A stretch of 12,619 nt of DNA, taken from positions 1-12,619 of the forward strand of contig PXDE01000405.1 of the NCBI GenBank assembly GCA_003566475.1, written 5' to 3'. This DNA is from PVC group bacterium. Its GTDB lineage: Bacteria; Verrucomicrobiota; Kiritimatiellia; SS1-B-03-39; PXDE01. Both the position numbers and the translations under genes were made by a program. How positions within the stretch are numbered: the first letter of the stretch is position 1; each line of letters begins with the position of its first letter. The notes beneath the pieces are model-generated. The model was given only the letters and a program-made list of their open reading frames with translations. It was not told the DNA's origin and did no database searches. Positions 7,054 through 12,619 of this stretch are shown here, in pieces.

Positions 7054-7119
7054 GCTAGGATCTCGCTGTTCCCGCAGGGCGCATGCGCGTCAACCTTACG
7101 CGGCGTGTGCCCTCCCATT

Positions 7120-7327
7120 GAATCGCCCCTTCAGGGCTCCTGACCATATAAAACGCTGATCCCCAGGGCTTTCGCCCTGGGCTGATCTGAGTCGCCCCTT
7201 CGGGGCTCTGCTTCGGCCGTCTAGCCCTGTGCGACCCCAAACCCCGGAGGGGCGATTCAGTCCAGCCGGGGCCGCGAGGCCCAGGAACCCGGTTTCTCGA
7301 ACGTTCGGAGCCCTGACGGGGCGATTC
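7120..7327. repeat. Four-armed fold-back element, 208 bp
   Basis: Four copies of a core close to GARTCGCCCCTTCRGGGCT are arranged as two direct and two inverted: 7120-7138 (+), 7189-7207 (+), 7241-7258 (-) and 7309-7327 (-). The outermost pair matches at 18 of 19 positions. Each 50-base spacer between outer and inner copies carries its own hairpin: CCCAGGGC-TTTC-GCCCTGGG at 7162-7181 on the left and GGGCC-GCGA-GGCCC at 7269-7282 on the right. The layout is thus near symmetric: arm, hairpin, arm, loop, arm, hairpin, arm. No transposase is encoded. It resembles REP/REPIN-like or MITE-like non-autonomous repeats; the family is not identified. Confidence 0.85.
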
Positions 7328-7506
7328 CGTGGGAGCACCACCCATGCACGCGGGCTTGGGTTGGCGCGAAAACGCAGGGCAGAACGAGGGCGCAAATGTA
7401 GTGCCTGGCTGGAGGAAGGCCTTACCATGGCTTCTCTTCCGCCCAGGCTGGCTGGTTCCATGCGCGGTCCGCTGTCAAAGACAGCGGACTACTGGGCGGC
7501 GCGCAT
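7328..7506. other. Non-coding stretch with a 17-bp bulged hairpin
   Basis: Directly after the fold-back element. The main structure is a perfect 10-bp stem with an AAA loop, GTCCGCTGTC (7467-7476) with GACAGCGGAC (7480-7489). It continues, after a 10-base bulge on the right side, as ATGCGCG (7460-7466) with CGCGCAT (7500-7506). An alternative outer pairing is CCGCCCAG (7439-7446) with CTGGGCGG (7492-7499), so two mutually exclusive folds are possible. Short ORFs cross it on both strands but have no ribosome site or family resemblance. It could be a second dispersed repeat, a remnant of a mobile element, or a structured RNA. Confidence 0.45.
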
Positions 7507-7527
7507 CCGGTCATTCGCATCCCCCGC

Positions 7528-7556
7528 TTCCCATCGTCAGCGCGGTCTGCTAGGAT
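7528..7556 (+). promoter_or_regulatory. Candidate promoter for the xylulokinase gene
   Basis: TTCCCA (7528-7533) and TAGGAT (7551-7556) are 17 bases apart, each matching the sigma-70 consensus at 4 of 6 bases. Transcription would start about 45 bases before the GTG at 7609. TAGGAT here is part of a CTAGGAT heptamer that recurs only in non-coding DNA or at a stop codon of this window. Confidence 0.35.
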
Positions 7557-7596
7557 ACCCATCACACGCGAGCGGACGTGTGGCGTGTACATCGAT

Positions 7597-7601
7597 GGAG
7601 G
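7597..7601 (+). promoter_or_regulatory. Ribosome binding site that sets a GTG start
   Basis: GGAGG lies 7 bases before GTG 7609 but 16 bases before ATG 7618. The spacing favours GTG 7609 as the start of the xylulokinase gene. Confidence 0.6.
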
Positions 7602-7608
7602 CGTTCCT

Positions 7609-9195
7609 GTGGGCGACATGTTTCTTGGCCTGGATTCCAGCACCCAGAGCCTGAGCGCGGTTCTGATCGACCTGGCCTCGCGGACGGTGGTCGGCACCGG
7701 CGCGGTGGGGTTCGACGAGGATCTTCCTTCCTATGGCACCACGAACGGGGTGGTCCGCGATCCGGACGATCCGGGGACCGTGCACGGCCACCCGAAGCAG
7801 TGGCTCGACGCGCTCGATCTCCTGTTCGTCCGCCTGCGCGACCAGGGCGCGCCGCTGGGGGAGATCCGGGCCATCTCCGGGTCGGGTCAGCAGCACGGCT
7901 CGGTCTATCTGCGCCATGGTATCGAGGAGCGGCTGGCCGCCCTCGACCCGGCCAAGGGTCTGGCCGCGAACCTGGACGGCGTGTTTTCGCGGGCCACTGC
8001 CCCGGTCTGGATGGACTCCTCCACCTCGGCCCAGTGCGCGGAGATCGCGGAGGCCATGGGCGGCCCGCTGGCGGTGGCCGAGGCCACGGGATCGGTGCCC
8101 TTCGAGCGGTTCACCGGGCCCCAGATCCGGAAGTTCAGCCAGCAGGAACCCGAGGCCTATCGGGAGACCGCGCGGATCGCGCTGGTGAGCTCCTTCATGG
8201 CCTCGGTCCTGGCCGGACGGCTGGCCCCCATCGATCCCGGCGACGGGGCGGGGATGAACCTGATGGACATCCGCACCCGCGACTGGCACCCCGAGGCCCT
8301 GGCCGCGACGGCGCCGGACCTCCAGGCCCGGCTGCCCCGCCTGGCCCCGTCGTGGACGGTGGTGGATCGCGTCCACCGCTACTTCGCGGTGAAGCACGGG
8401 GTGAACCCCGACGCCCGGGTGGTGGCGTGGTCTGGCGACAACCCGTGCAGCGTGATCGGCCTGGGCCTGGTCGAGCCCGGCATGACCGCCATCAGCCTGG
8501 GCACCAGCGACCCCTGCTTCGGGACCATGGCCGAGTGCCGGACCGATCCCCGGGGCGAGGGCCATGTGTTCGGGTCGCCCACCGGCGACTACATGACCCT
8601 GATCTGCTTCAAGAACGGATCTCTGGCCCGGGAGCGGGTGCGGGACGCCTACGGACTGGACTGGGCGGGCTTCTCGGCCGCCCTTCACGACACCCCGCCC
8701 GGTAACGAGGGGCGGCTGATGCTGCCCTGGTTCGAGCCGGAGATCGTGCCCAAGGTGCTGAGGCCGGGCGTACACCGATTCGATCTCGACGAGGCCGACG
8801 CGGCCGCCAACTGCCGGGCGGTGGTGGAAGGGCAGATGATGGCCATGCGCAACCATTCCGAGTGGATGGGGGCGCGGCCCCAGCGCGTGTTCGCCACCGG
8901 CGGCGCCTCGGCCAACCCGGAGATCCTGCAGGTGATGGCGGATGTGATGGGCTGCCCGGTCCACCGGTTCGAGGTGTCGAACAGCGCCGCCCTGGGCGCG
9001 GCTCTGCGGGCCGCCCACGCGCACTTCCTGGCCGAGGGGACGGAGCGGCCCTGGCCCGGGGTGGTGGCGGGATTCACCGATCCGGTGCCCGGCAGCGAGA
9101 TCCGGCCCCGGCCCGAGGCGACACAGGTGTACGACTACCTGGTGATGAAGCACGCCCAGTTCGAGCGCGACACCCTGGCCAGGCTGGGGGACTGA
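7609..9195 (+). CDS. xylB: Xylulokinase, animal XYLB-like FGGY carbohydrate kinase
   Basis: A 528-residue FGGY-family kinase that should phosphorylate D-xylulose to xylulose 5-phosphate with ATP, feeding the pentose phosphate pathway. It follows the human XYLB pattern closely: LGLDSSTQSL at the N-terminal phosphate loop, FDEDLPSYGT, SGSGQQHGSVY (90-100), PVWMDSSTSAQC, ERFTGPQIRK, PIDPGDGAGMNLM with the likely catalytic Asp212, SGDNPCSVIG, SLGTSDP, CFKNGSLARE and the ATP-site ATGGASANPEILQV (429 onward). Length is close to XYLB. The start is GTG 7609 because of the GGAGG at 7597-7601. No xylose isomerase or transporter is beside it; it stands alone between repeat-filled gaps. Substrate is inferred from the subfamily; a related ketose is possible. 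Confidence 0.9.
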   Translation: MGDMFLGLDSSTQSLSAVLIDLASRTVVGTGAVGFDEDLPSYGTTNGVVRDPDDPGTVHGHPKQWLDALDLLFVRLRDQGAPLGEIRAISGSGQQHGSVYLRHGIEERLAALDPAKGLAANLDGVFSRATAPVWMDSSTSAQCAEIAEAMGGPLAVAEATGSVPFERFTGPQIRKFSQQEPEAYRETARIALVSSFMASVLAGRLAPIDPGDGAGMNLMDIRTRDWHPEALAATAPDLQARLPRLAPSWTVVDRVHRYFAVKHGVNPDARVVAWSGDNPCSVIGLGLVEPGMTAISLGTSDPCFGTMAECRTDPRGEGHVFGSPTGDYMTLICFKNGSLARERVRDAYGLDWAGFSAALHDTPPGNEGRLMLPWFEPEIVPKVLRPGVHRFDLDEADAAANCRAVVEGQMMAMRNHSEWMGARPQRVFATGGASANPEILQVMADVMGCPVHRFEVSNSAALGAALRAAHAHFLAEGTERPWPGVVAGFTDPVPGSEIRPRPEATQVYDYLVMKHAQFERDTLARLGD

Positions 9196-9244
9196 GGGCG
9201 GCTGCGTGGCTGCGCCCGCCAAGGGTGTGGCCTAGGATCTGCCT

Positions 9245-9490
9245 CTACGCGGGAACCCGCACGTTCTCATAGAGGAACTCGGGGGCAAGGTCGGCGCCAT
9301 TGGGCCAGCACAAGGTGTGGAACTCCGGGTGTACCGTAACCGCCCTGAACAAGGACGGATCCCGCAGGGGCTCGAACAGTTCGCCGTAGAGTTCGTCCTT
9401 CAGATCCACATCCCCCTCCGTTCCGTCCGCGAAGCGGATATGGATGATGTAGTCGCGTGCATATCGGGCTTCGATGACCTTCGGAATCAT
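9245..9490 (-). CDS. DUF2442 domain protein
   Basis: An 81-residue protein that is essentially one DUF2442 domain: MIPKVIEARYARDYIIHIRF, ADGTEGDVDL, then the hallmark WPNGADLAPEFLYE (62-75). DUF2442 proteins are small, of unknown biochemistry, and often lie next to other small genes of suspected toxin-antitoxin type. I chose ATG 9490 because GGAG (9498-9501) is 7 bases upstream and the family starts here; the frame stays open upstream, but that extension is cysteine- and serine-rich and unlike the family. The gene is convergent with xylulokinase (49 bases between stops) and clearly lower in GC than its neighbours, which hints at separate acquisition. Confidence 0.85.
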   Translation of the reverse strand: MIPKVIEARYARDYIIHIRFADGTEGDVDLKDELYGELFEPLRDPSLFRAVTVHPEFHTLCWPNGADLAPEFLYENVRVPA

Positions 9491-9494
9491 GAGT

Positions 9495-9641
9495 CTACTC
9501 CAACACAATCCCCAGGAACCTGGAATGCTCGTGCATCGATGAACAATCGGCCAGGAAGTACGACGTATCAACCTGGATCCGGCAGTTGACGGGCATGCAT
9601 TCGTGCAAGCTGCGGCTGAACAGCAGATTCCGCATGGACAT
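9495..9641 (-). CDS. Possible 48-residue ORF ahead of the DUF2442 gene
   Basis: ATG 9641 to TAG 9495-9497 encodes a 48-residue peptide (MSMRNLLFSRSLHEC... to ...RFLGIVLE) that I do not recognise. In its favour: its stop is 4 bases before the DUF2442 ATG, and the DUF2442 ribosome site lies within its last codons, the layout of a translationally coupled pair. Against: no Shine-Dalgarno at ATG 9641 or the internal ATGs, no known domain, and a cysteine-scattered composition. It could be a small partner gene, the remnant of a longer gene cut off by the fold-back element that begins 55 bases upstream, or chance. Confidence 0.25.
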   Translation of the reverse strand: MSMRNLLFSRSLHECMPVNCRIQVDTSYFLADCSSMHEHSRFLGIVLE

Positions 9642-9696
9642 GGTCGCACCCGATGGGTGAGGGCTGAAGGATGGCCGTGGGCGAGACGACACGGAT

Positions 9697-9903
9697 GCTG
9701 CGACCCCTCCGGGGTCGGACGGTGAGGGGGACGGGTTCCGGGGGTGTCGCGTGGCTCGACCCCCGGCTAATCGCTTCGACCCCTCCGGGGTCGCATGGGG
9801 CCCAGCCACCCCGGAGGGGTACCAGCCATTAGCCGGGGGTAAGCGGAGCGACACCCCCGGATCCCGAGCCCCAGAATGGGACCGACCCCGGAGGGGTCGC
9901 AGC
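9697..9903. repeat. Four-armed fold-back element, 207 bp
   Basis: Nested inverted repeats cover almost the whole element. The outer arms are a perfect 22-bp pair (9697-9718 with 9882-9903). A perfect 13-bp pair follows (9738-9750 with 9848-9860). The inner 33-base arms (9759-9791 with 9808-9840) match at 29 positions around a 16-base loop. Within both outer arms and the left inner arm sits the palindrome CGACCCCTCCGGGGTCG; the right inner arm keeps its core. The element could fold into one long cruciform or into four small hairpins. It encodes nothing credible, and no transposase is present. Architecture and length closely match the element at 7120-7327. Confidence 0.88.
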
Positions 9904-10092
9904 AGGTCCGGTCTGTGGAAACTGCCTGATCTAGGATCAAGTGCGGATTGTGGTTCCCTGCACGGGTCGGTCCGGATCGTGCCGGGCCATGCGGCCAAAG
10001 ACCACCTCAGATGTCTTGGCGGCTTCGGCGACGGGACGGACCCCGATTTCCGGCCTGTACGCGGGCGGGAAATCACGTAAAAGGGGCGGACC
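9904..10092. other. Non-coding gap before the rhomboid gene
   Basis: I see no gene here. It contains a CTAGGAT heptamer (9931-9937) inside GATCTAGGATC, a possible -10 box without a convincing -35, which would lie about 155 bases before the rhomboid start. At the end, AAGGGG (10081-10086) is the ribosome site of the rhomboid gene, 6 bases before its ATG. Short ORFs crossing this stretch on both strands lack start signals and known domains. Confidence 0.5.
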
Positions 10093-11025
10093 ATGCGCAA
10101 GCTCCACACCTTCGACTCCCCGGATCGTGCCCACCGCTTCCGTGACGTGCTGGAAGTGGCGGGGATCGCGTCCGAGGTGGAGACCGACGAAGAGGGCGCG
10201 GAACTCTGGGTGGAGGACGACCGCGACCTGGAAAGGGCGGAAGCGGAGCTGAAGGCGTTCCTGGAGGATCCCGACCAGGACCGGTTTCAGAACGCGGGCC
10301 GCGCGGCGGAGCGGGCGCGGCGCAAGCGGGCCCGGGAGGACACCGCGGGCCGCCGGCGCGTGGTGGACGCCCGGACGGCGGCGGTGGGGCGGAGCGCCCG
10401 CGCGGGGGGCGTGGGGATGGCCACCCTGGTGCTGATCGCCGTCTGCCTGATGACCTTCGGCCTGCTCTACCTGACCGGCCGCAACGCCTATCCCCAGGCC
10501 CTGTTCATCCAGGAGTTCGAAAACGAATTCGGCCTGCCCCTGCCGCACCGCCCGTTCCTGGCCGATGTCCGGCAGGGCCAGGTGTGGCGGCTGTTCACCC
10601 CGATGTTCCTTCATTTCGGAATGCTGCATCTGATCTTCAACATGTGGTGGCTCAAGGAACTCGGCACCATGATCGAGACCCGCGAGTCCCTGGGGCGGCT
10701 GGTTCTGCTGGTGGCGGTGAGCGCGGGGATCTCGAACCTGGCCCAATACGCCTGGGCGGGGCCGAATTTCGGCGGCATGTCCGGGGTGGTGTACGCCCTG
10801 CTCGGCTACATCTGGGCCAAGAGCCGGTTCGAGCCGGGCTCGCATCTGGCCCTAGCCAGGGAGACGCTGATGATCATGATGATCTGGCTGTTCGTGTGCA
10901 TGATCCCCGGCTTCATGAACATCGCCAACGCGGCCCACGTGGCGGGCCTGGTGTCCGGCGGTCTGCTGGGCTGGGTCGGGGCGGGGGGCTGGCGGCGCTG
11001 GGGGCGTCCCCGGCTGGGGGGATGA
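10093..11025 (+). CDS. Rhomboid-family intramembrane serine protease, GlpG-like
   Basis: A 310-residue membrane protease that cuts substrates within or near their transmembrane segments. Residues 1-60 resemble the cytoplasmic N-terminal rhomboid domain (HTFDSPDRAHRFRDVLEVAGIASEVE), followed by a charged linker rich in R/A/E to about 105 and a first membrane helix at 108-127. The core is very close to E. coli GlpG: VWRLFTPMFLHFGMLHLIFN with His174, His179 and Asn183 at the spacing of H145/H150/N154, nucleophile Ser230 in FGGMSGVVYALLGY, and catalytic His282 in NAAHVAGLVSGG. Six helices are expected. All key residues are present, so it should be active. The stop overlaps the start of the next gene (ATGA), implying coupled translation. 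Substrate unknown. Confidence 0.93.
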   Translation: MRKLHTFDSPDRAHRFRDVLEVAGIASEVETDEEGAELWVEDDRDLERAEAELKAFLEDPDQDRFQNAGRAAERARRKRAREDTAGRRRVVDARTAAVGRSARAGGVGMATLVLIAVCLMTFGLLYLTGRNAYPQALFIQEFENEFGLPLPHRPFLADVRQGQVWRLFTPMFLHFGMLHLIFNMWWLKELGTMIETRESLGRLVLLVAVSAGISNLAQYAWAGPNFGGMSGVVYALLGYIWAKSRFEPGSHLALARETLMIMMIWLFVCMIPGFMNIANAAHVAGLVSGGLLGWVGAGGWRRWGRPRLGG

Positions 11026-11774
11026 CCATGCCGCACACCCTGCTCAACCTCGCGGAGGCGGCGGAGTACCTGCACATCGTGGTGGAGGATCTGCTGACCC
11101 TGGTCCGCGACAAGGAGATCCCCTTCGAGCTGCCGGGGGGGCGGGTGATGTTCCGCCGGGGCGAGCTGGACACCTGGGCCTCGCGGCGGATTCTGGGGCT
11201 GGAGGAGAAGGATCTGGATCAGTACCACCGCCGGTCCTGGGCGCGGTCTCACGACCTCTCGCGGGAGCATGCGATCGTGACGGAACTCACCCGGCCCGGA
11301 TTCGTCGAGGCCGAGATCCGCTCCCGGACCAAGCCCAAGCTCATCCGGGAGATGGTCGACCTGGCCGCCGCCACCGACCTGCTCTACGACGCGCCGGGCC
11401 TGCTCGAAGGACTGATGCAGCGCGAGGAACTGGCCTCGACCGGGTTCCCGCGCGGCGTGGCCATCCTGCATCCCCGGCACCACCTCCCGTTCCTGTGCGA
11501 GGACTCCTTCGTGATTCTGGCCCGGGCGCCCCATCCCATTCCCTTCGGCGCCCCGGACGGGTCCATGACCGACATCTTCTTCCTCCTGTGCAGTCAGGAT
11601 GACCGCCTCCACCTCCACGTGCTGGCCCGCATCTGCATGCTGTGTCAGGGAACCGACCTGCTCGACGAGCTGCGGGAGGCCGCCGACGCCGAGGCCATGC
11701 GGGACGTCCTGGTCCGGGAGGAGGCGGGTCTGATCGAGCGGCTGGTGCGGAAGGGGAGGGGGCCGGGAGCGTGA
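11022..11774 (+). CDS. Helix-turn-helix / PTS EIIA (PtsN-type) fusion protein
   Basis: A 250-residue two-domain protein. Residues 6-58 read as an excisionase/MerR-like helix-turn-helix (LLNLAEAAEYLHIVVEDLLTLV, then a wing-like PFELPGGRVMFRRGELDTW). Residues about 90-240 are an EIIA domain of the fructose/nitrogen PTS class: STGFPRGVAILHPRHH carries the phospho-acceptor His150, and RLHLHVLARICMLC (His197) matches the second conserved histidine region of PtsN. The family motif usually reads A-I-P-H; here it is A-I-L-H. A DNA-binding domain joined to a phospho-acceptor EIIA suggests a regulator read out by PTS phosphorylation. It has no sugar EIIB/EIIC neighbours. ATG 11022 overlaps the rhomboid stop; ATG 11028 is an alternative. 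Targets are unknown. Confidence 0.85.
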   Translation: MTMPHTLLNLAEAAEYLHIVVEDLLTLVRDKEIPFELPGGRVMFRRGELDTWASRRILGLEEKDLDQYHRRSWARSHDLSREHAIVTELTRPGFVEAEIRSRTKPKLIREMVDLAAATDLLYDAPGLLEGLMQREELASTGFPRGVAILHPRHHLPFLCEDSFVILARAPHPIPFGAPDGSMTDIFFLLCSQDDRLHLHVLARICMLCQGTDLLDELREAADAEAMRDVLVREEAGLIERLVRKGRGPGA

Positions 11775-11784
11775 CCGGTGGTCA
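11772..11784. terminator. Short inverted repeat made of two converging stop codons
   Basis: TGACC-GGT-GGTCA spans the 7-base gap between the convergent stops. The TGA of the HTH-EIIA gene is the left arm end and the reverse-complemented TGA of surE is the right. Five base pairs and no T-run make it too weak for a normal terminator; I see no other terminator between these genes. Confidence 0.15.
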
Positions 11785-12549
11785 GGTGGAATCCCCGATC
11801 CGGGCGAGGTCGGCGGCGTGGTCGAGGGCGGAGTGGCGGGTGAGGTCGAGGCCGATGGGGGTGAGGGTGACCCAGCCCTCCTCCACCAGGGCCACGTCGC
11901 TGTCCCGGTCGGTGTCGAGGTACTCCAGATCCCCGTCCATCCAGTAGTAGGCGTTGCCCCGGGGATCCTCGCGCTTCTCGAAGCGCTCGATGAACCGCGA
12001 ACGGCCCATGCGGGCGGGGCGGAGGCCGCGGATCTCGCTCCAGGGCCGGTTGGGGATGTTGACGCTGAGCACGGTGTCCGGGGGAAGTCCGAGGTCGAGC
12101 AGGCGGCGGGTGACGCCGCGGGCCACCCGGATGGCGGTGTCCCAGTGGGGATCGGTGAAGGTGCAGAGGGAGAAGGCCACCGAGGGGAAGCCGAGGATGG
12201 TCCCTTCGCTGGCCGCCGAGACAGTGCCCGAGTAAAGGCAACTGATGCCGGTGTTGGGGCCGAGGTTGATCCCGCTGACCACCAGGTCCGGCGGACCGGG
12301 CAGGAGATCGCCCACGGCCAGCTTCACGCAGTCGGCCGGCGTGCCGACCACGGCATGCCCGATGAACTCCCCGTCCTTGGTCACCTCCTTGACCTTGAGG
12401 GGATCGAACAGGGTGATGGCATGCCCGACCGCGCTCTGCTCCGCGTTGGGGGCCACCACGTGCAGATCGCCAAATCCTCGGAGCGCCTCGCGGAGGTGCC
12501 GGAGGCCCGGGGCATGGATGCCGTCATCGTTGGAGAGAAGGATGCGCAT
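11782..12549 (-). CDS. surE: 5'/3'-nucleotidase SurE
   Basis: A 255-residue SurE, a metal-dependent phosphatase that removes phosphate from nucleoside 5'- and 3'-monophosphates (and in some species short polyphosphate), associated with stationary-phase survival. The metal-site residues fall at their classical positions: Asp8/Asp9 in LLSNDDGIHAPG, Ser39 in APNAEQSAVGHAIT and Asn95 in VSGINLGPNTG; the flexible-loop region with YSGTVSAASEG is also intact. I chose ATG 12549 because it places MRILLSNDDG at the normal N-terminus; the frame runs 19 codons further upstream without family resemblance. No Shine-Dalgarno is clear. The gene converges on the HTH-EIIA gene, so it is outside that operon. 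Confidence 0.96.
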   Translation of the reverse strand: MRILLSNDDGIHAPGLRHLREALRGFGDLHVVAPNAEQSAVGHAITLFDPLKVKEVTKDGEFIGHAVVGTPADCVKLAVGDLLPGPPDLVVSGINLGPNTGISCLYSGTVSAASEGTILGFPSVAFSLCTFTDPHWDTAIRVARGVTRRLLDLGLPPDTVLSVNIPNRPWSEIRGLRPARMGRSRFIERFEKREDPRGNAYYWMDGDLEYLDTDRDSDVALVEEGWVTLTPIGLDLTRHSALDHAADLARIGDST

Positions 12550-12619
12550 GGGGGAAATCTGGCAGAGCGGGCGGGCGGGAACAAGCGCGGGCTCCCAAAT
12601 CCGCACGCAAGCCGAGCCC

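Noticed and set aside
6918..7118. Repeat peptides (IRDTG / SRIAYPV types) across the heptamer array as genes
   Set aside because: They are only translations of the 7-base repeat, have no ribosome site, and read in several frames.
7055..7461. - strand ORFs across the fold-back element and the structured stretch
   Set aside because: No start signal or domain; the peptides arise from inverted GC-rich repeat arms.
7618..7620. ATG 7618 as xylulokinase start
   Set aside because: The GGAGG site is 16 bases away, too far; GTG 7609 is at 7 bases.
9196..9220. GC-rich stretch after the xylulokinase stop as a terminator
   Set aside because: The pairing is short and imperfect and there is no T-run, so I could not support a terminator.
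7537..9222. Long - strand ORF (561 codons) opposite xylulokinase
   Set aside because: It mirrors a clear FGGY kinase gene and shows only GC-driven antisense composition.
9495..10109. Full 204-codon - strand ORF through the second fold-back element
   Set aside because: Most of it translates repeat arms; only its last 48 codons, next to DUF2442, have any contextual support.
9941..10252. + strand ORF starting before the rhomboid gene
   Set aside because: It overlaps the rhomboid start in another frame and has no ribosome site or known domain.

Overview
The window is GC-rich bacterial chromosomal DNA with tightly packed genes and no phage, plasmid or rRNA/tRNA signature. Several features point to the PVC group (Verrucomicrobiota, Kiritimatiellota, Lentisphaerota, Planctomycetota): a secreted protein with short beta-rich repeats around a LamG-like domain, an animal-type xylulokinase, a helix-turn-helix/EIIA fusion, and GC-rich fold-back repeats in the gaps. 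The phylum is an inference; nothing here fixes the genus.

Layout. The end of an unrecognised + strand gene (3-149) converges on an oligogalacturonate lyase gene on the - strand (354-1529), with a perfect 30-bp palindrome between them. Divergently, a five-gene + strand run follows: yebC, a secreted four-repeat/LamG-like protein, ruvC, a precorrin-2 dehydrogenase, and a fusion of a HemC-like fragment, a uroporphyrinogen-III methyltransferase and a HemD domain. The last four genes overlap or nearly touch. A 700-bp gap (6909-7608) then holds a heptamer tandem array, a 208-bp four-armed fold-back element and a second structured stretch. Next come a xylulokinase gene (+) and, on the - strand, a DUF2442 gene with a tiny ORF in front of it; this small pair is visibly lower in GC. 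A 451-bp gap (9642-10092) holds a second, 207-bp fold-back element. Last are a rhomboid protease gene overlapping a helix-turn-helix/EIIA gene (+), and a convergent surE (-).

How the genes fit together. The precorrin-2 dehydrogenase and the methyltransferase/HemD fusion together suggest uroporphyrinogen III and siroheme synthesis, but several motifs are eroded and no hemA or full hemC lies here. Oligogalacturonate lyase and xylulokinase fit growth on plant polysaccharides, although they are not in one operon. YebC and RuvC are housekeeping. The rhomboid plus HTH-EIIA pair looks like an uncharacterised membrane-protease/phospho-regulator couple. The two fold-back elements share one architecture with different stem sequences and bracket the xylulokinase/DUF2442 block; they are the strongest non-coding signal in the window.
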